The notes under the pieces: model-generated | Told to the model about the DNA's origin: nothing | The model's input: the letters and a program-made list of their open reading frames with translations, nothing else | The model's database searches: none | Translations under genes and position numbers: made by a program | In this document: positions 5,575 to 6,443 of the stretch, in pieces | How the letters are laid out: every line of letters starts with the position of its first letter | Position numbering within the stretch: position 1 is the first letter of the stretch | DNA from: Candidatus Borrarchaeota archaeon | GTDB lineage: Archaea > Asgardarchaeota > Sifarchaeia > Borrarchaeales > Borrarchaeaceae | Direction: 5' to 3' | DNA: 6,443 nucleotides | Assembly: GCA_016840645.1 (NCBI GenBank) | Contig: JAEORY010000233.1 | Coordinates: forward strand, 1-6,443

Positions 5575-5660
5575 AGTGAGAGTACCGTGTAAGTGAAACT
5601 ATTCTTTCTGATTACAGTTTAAGTGGAGTAGTTCTTTCTGTTTACAAGAATAGTGAAGAA
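5575..5660. repeat. Tandem imperfect direct repeats, 30-bp period, between divergent promoters
   Basis: Units at 5591-5620 and 5621-5650 match at 20 of 30 positions. Both begin AAGTG and share TTCTTTCTG(A/T)TTACA (5602-5616 and 5632-5646, 14 of 15 identical). A third partial unit begins at 5651 with TAGTGAAGAA, and an extra AGTGAGAGTA lies at 5575-5584. The 30-bp step is about three helical turns, so the shared parts face the same side of DNA. Position just upstream of the TATA element at 5697 suggests a multi-copy regulator site. Confidence 0.5.
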
Positions 5661-5696
5661 CGCAAAATGTACAACTTATCAGACGAATATGCGGTG

Positions 5697-5705
5697 TTTA
5701 TATAA
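5697..5705 (+). promoter_or_regulatory. TATA box of the hydrolase gene
   Basis: TTTATATAA is a full match to the archaeal TATA consensus. Transcription would start near 5727-5730, leaving a leader of about 70 bases before the CTG at 5799. The 30-bp repeats end 37 bases upstream of it. Confidence 0.5.
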
Positions 5706-5788
5706 CGTTTTTTTAGAGAAATATTCAAAGATAGCCATAGGGCTTGATATGGTTCACAAAATTGCAGGAAAAATCCTCAATAAAATGT

Positions 5789-5794
5789 GGTGAT
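5789..5794 (+). promoter_or_regulatory. Ribosome-binding site GGTGAT before a CTG codon
   Basis: GGTGAT, then TTAA, then CTG 5799-5801. The hexamer and the four-base gap are identical to those before ATG 4836, which is the main reason to place the hydrolase start at CTG. The TAA at 5796-5798 is in frame and rules out any earlier start. Confidence 0.6.
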
Positions 5795-5798
5795 TTAA

Positions 5799-6443
5799 CT
5801 GAAAAATTGTAGAAAAAACTCTATAGTTTTTAGTGTAATCCTTGTATTCTTGCTCACCATAACAATGGTCAGCCCTGTCGTCGTTGCAAAGTCCAACGAT
5901 ATTGTCAGAGAAAACTACGATGTATCCGTCGATGATACAGTATTTGTTAACGTACAGCATATCTATAAGGAGGACGTTGAAATGAGGGACGCCGTCTTGA
6001 TGGTCCATGGAGGTTGGCATACAAAGTTCTTCTACCATTTCGAGGATGACAGTAAGTATAGCATACAAGAGTACCTTGCAAACAAGAAATTTGACACATA
6101 TGCACTAGATCTACGTGGTTCGGGTGACTCATATAAGAGCGACTATGCTTGGTACAGTCAGATATCGCAAGATGACTATGTTAATGATATCAAAGCAGTA
6201 GTAAGTGACATCCAATCGAAAGGCTATGAAAAAGTCCACCTTATTGCTCACTCGTTGGGTGGTATGGTGAGTTGTATATACACTGCTGAATATGGAGACA
6301 CGATTTCCTCACTTATACTGATAGGAACTCCATTTAGCGAATTTAATCTAGATCCTGAGTTATTGGAGCAATTTCGTTTCGCTGCAGAAAACTACCCCGT
6401 TATCCCATGTGATCCGGAGCTTATACCCATGATGTTCTTTGCT
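5799..6443 (+). CDS. Secreted or membrane-anchored alpha/beta hydrolase, N-terminal part (3' end outside window)
   Basis: 215 residues are visible and the frame is open at the right edge. Residues 1-30 form a classical signal peptide: basic start (K2, R5, K6), hydrophobic core VFSVILVFLLTITMV and a plausible cleavage after VVVA. The mature part is an alpha/beta hydrolase: oxyanion-hole motif VHGGWH (69-74), LDLRGSGDS (103-111), and the nucleophile elbow AHSLGG with S152, the A-x-S-x-G variant common in lipases and esterases. The acid and His of the triad lie beyond the window, as does most of the lid. The substrate cannot be told; esterase or lipase-like activity outside the cytoplasm is likely. 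The start is chosen as CTG 5799, since an in-frame TAA precedes it, the first in-frame ATG (5865) would cut off most of the signal peptide, and GGTGAT sits four bases upstream of CTG. Repeats and a TATA element upstream suggest regulated expression. Confidence 0.8.
   Translation, partial: MKNCRKNSIVFSVILVFLLTITMVSPVVVAKSNDIVRENYDVSVDDTVFVNVQHIYKEDVEMRDAVLMVHGGWHTKFFYHFEDDSKYSIQEYLANKKFDTYALDLRGSGDSYKSDYAWYSQISQDDYVNDIKAVVSDIQSKGYEKVHLIAHSLGGMVSCIYTAEYGDTISSLILIGTPFSEFNLDPELLEQFRFAAENYPVIPCDPELIPMMFFA

Noticed and set aside
5865..5867. ATG 5865 as hydrolase start
   Set aside because: No ribosome site lies at a useful distance and the signal peptide would lose its basic end and most of its core.
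5754..6068. Minus-strand ORF of 104 codons over the hydrolase
   Set aside because: It mirrors the hydrolase frame, which has a signal peptide and catalytic motifs, and shows no domain of its own.
1..6443. CRISPR arrays, tRNA or rRNA genes, insertion sequences, known riboswitches
   Set aside because: No regularly spaced palindromic repeats, cloverleaf, transposase or terminal inverted repeats were seen; the 30-bp repeats at 5591-5650 are adjacent with no spacers, so they are not a CRISPR array.

Overview
The window reads best as a piece of a low-GC, anaerobic archaeal chromosome. No marker gene proves this, so it is inference from signals. Several genes have an archaeal-style TATA element (for example TTTATATAA at 5697-5705) at a sensible distance upstream instead of a clear -35/-10 pair. 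Two + strand genes carry the ribosome-binding site GGTGAT exactly four bases before the start codon. Transcript ends look like bare T-tracts without strong hairpins. The gene content (F420H2 oxidase/flavodiiron type protein, a PAS_10/DUF438-type PAS protein, a stand-alone SagB-type flavin oxidoreductase and a small winged-helix protein) suits anaerobic archaea such as methanogens or Bathyarchaeia-like lineages, but anaerobic Firmicutes cannot be excluded.

Layout. 1-206: end of a probable thioredoxin-fold protein (+). 309-1535: complete two-domain FIST sensor protein (+) with its own TATA element and an inverted repeat around the expected transcription start. 1642-1809: C-terminal remnant of a thioredoxin reductase (+, pseudogene). 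1868-4570: three minus-strand genes, in transcription order a SagB-type nitroreductase-fold enzyme, a stand-alone PAS protein and a flavodiiron protein. 4836-5120: a divergently transcribed small winged-helix protein (+). 5121-5798: a long region with no intact gene. It holds a T-tract terminator, a possible RNA fold, a frameshifted small gene on the minus strand (5329-5495), a 14-bp palindrome, two divergent TATA elements and a tandem repeat of 30-bp period. 5799-6443: start of a secreted or membrane-anchored alpha/beta hydrolase (+, running off the window) that appears to begin with CTG.

How the genes may work together. The minus-strand cluster looks like an oxygen/NO defence and redox-sensing group: the flavodiiron protein removes O2 or NO, the PAS protein is a likely small sensor, the SagB-like protein is an FMN oxidoreductase, and the divergent winged-helix protein is a candidate local regulator. 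The thioredoxin-like end and the reductase remnant on either side of the FIST gene suggest an older thioredoxin/reductase pair at this locus that has decayed. The most notable observations are the probable CTG start, the frameshifted small gene with a possible slip site, the 30-bp tandem repeats in a divergent promoter region, and the palindrome overlapping the PAS gene promoter.
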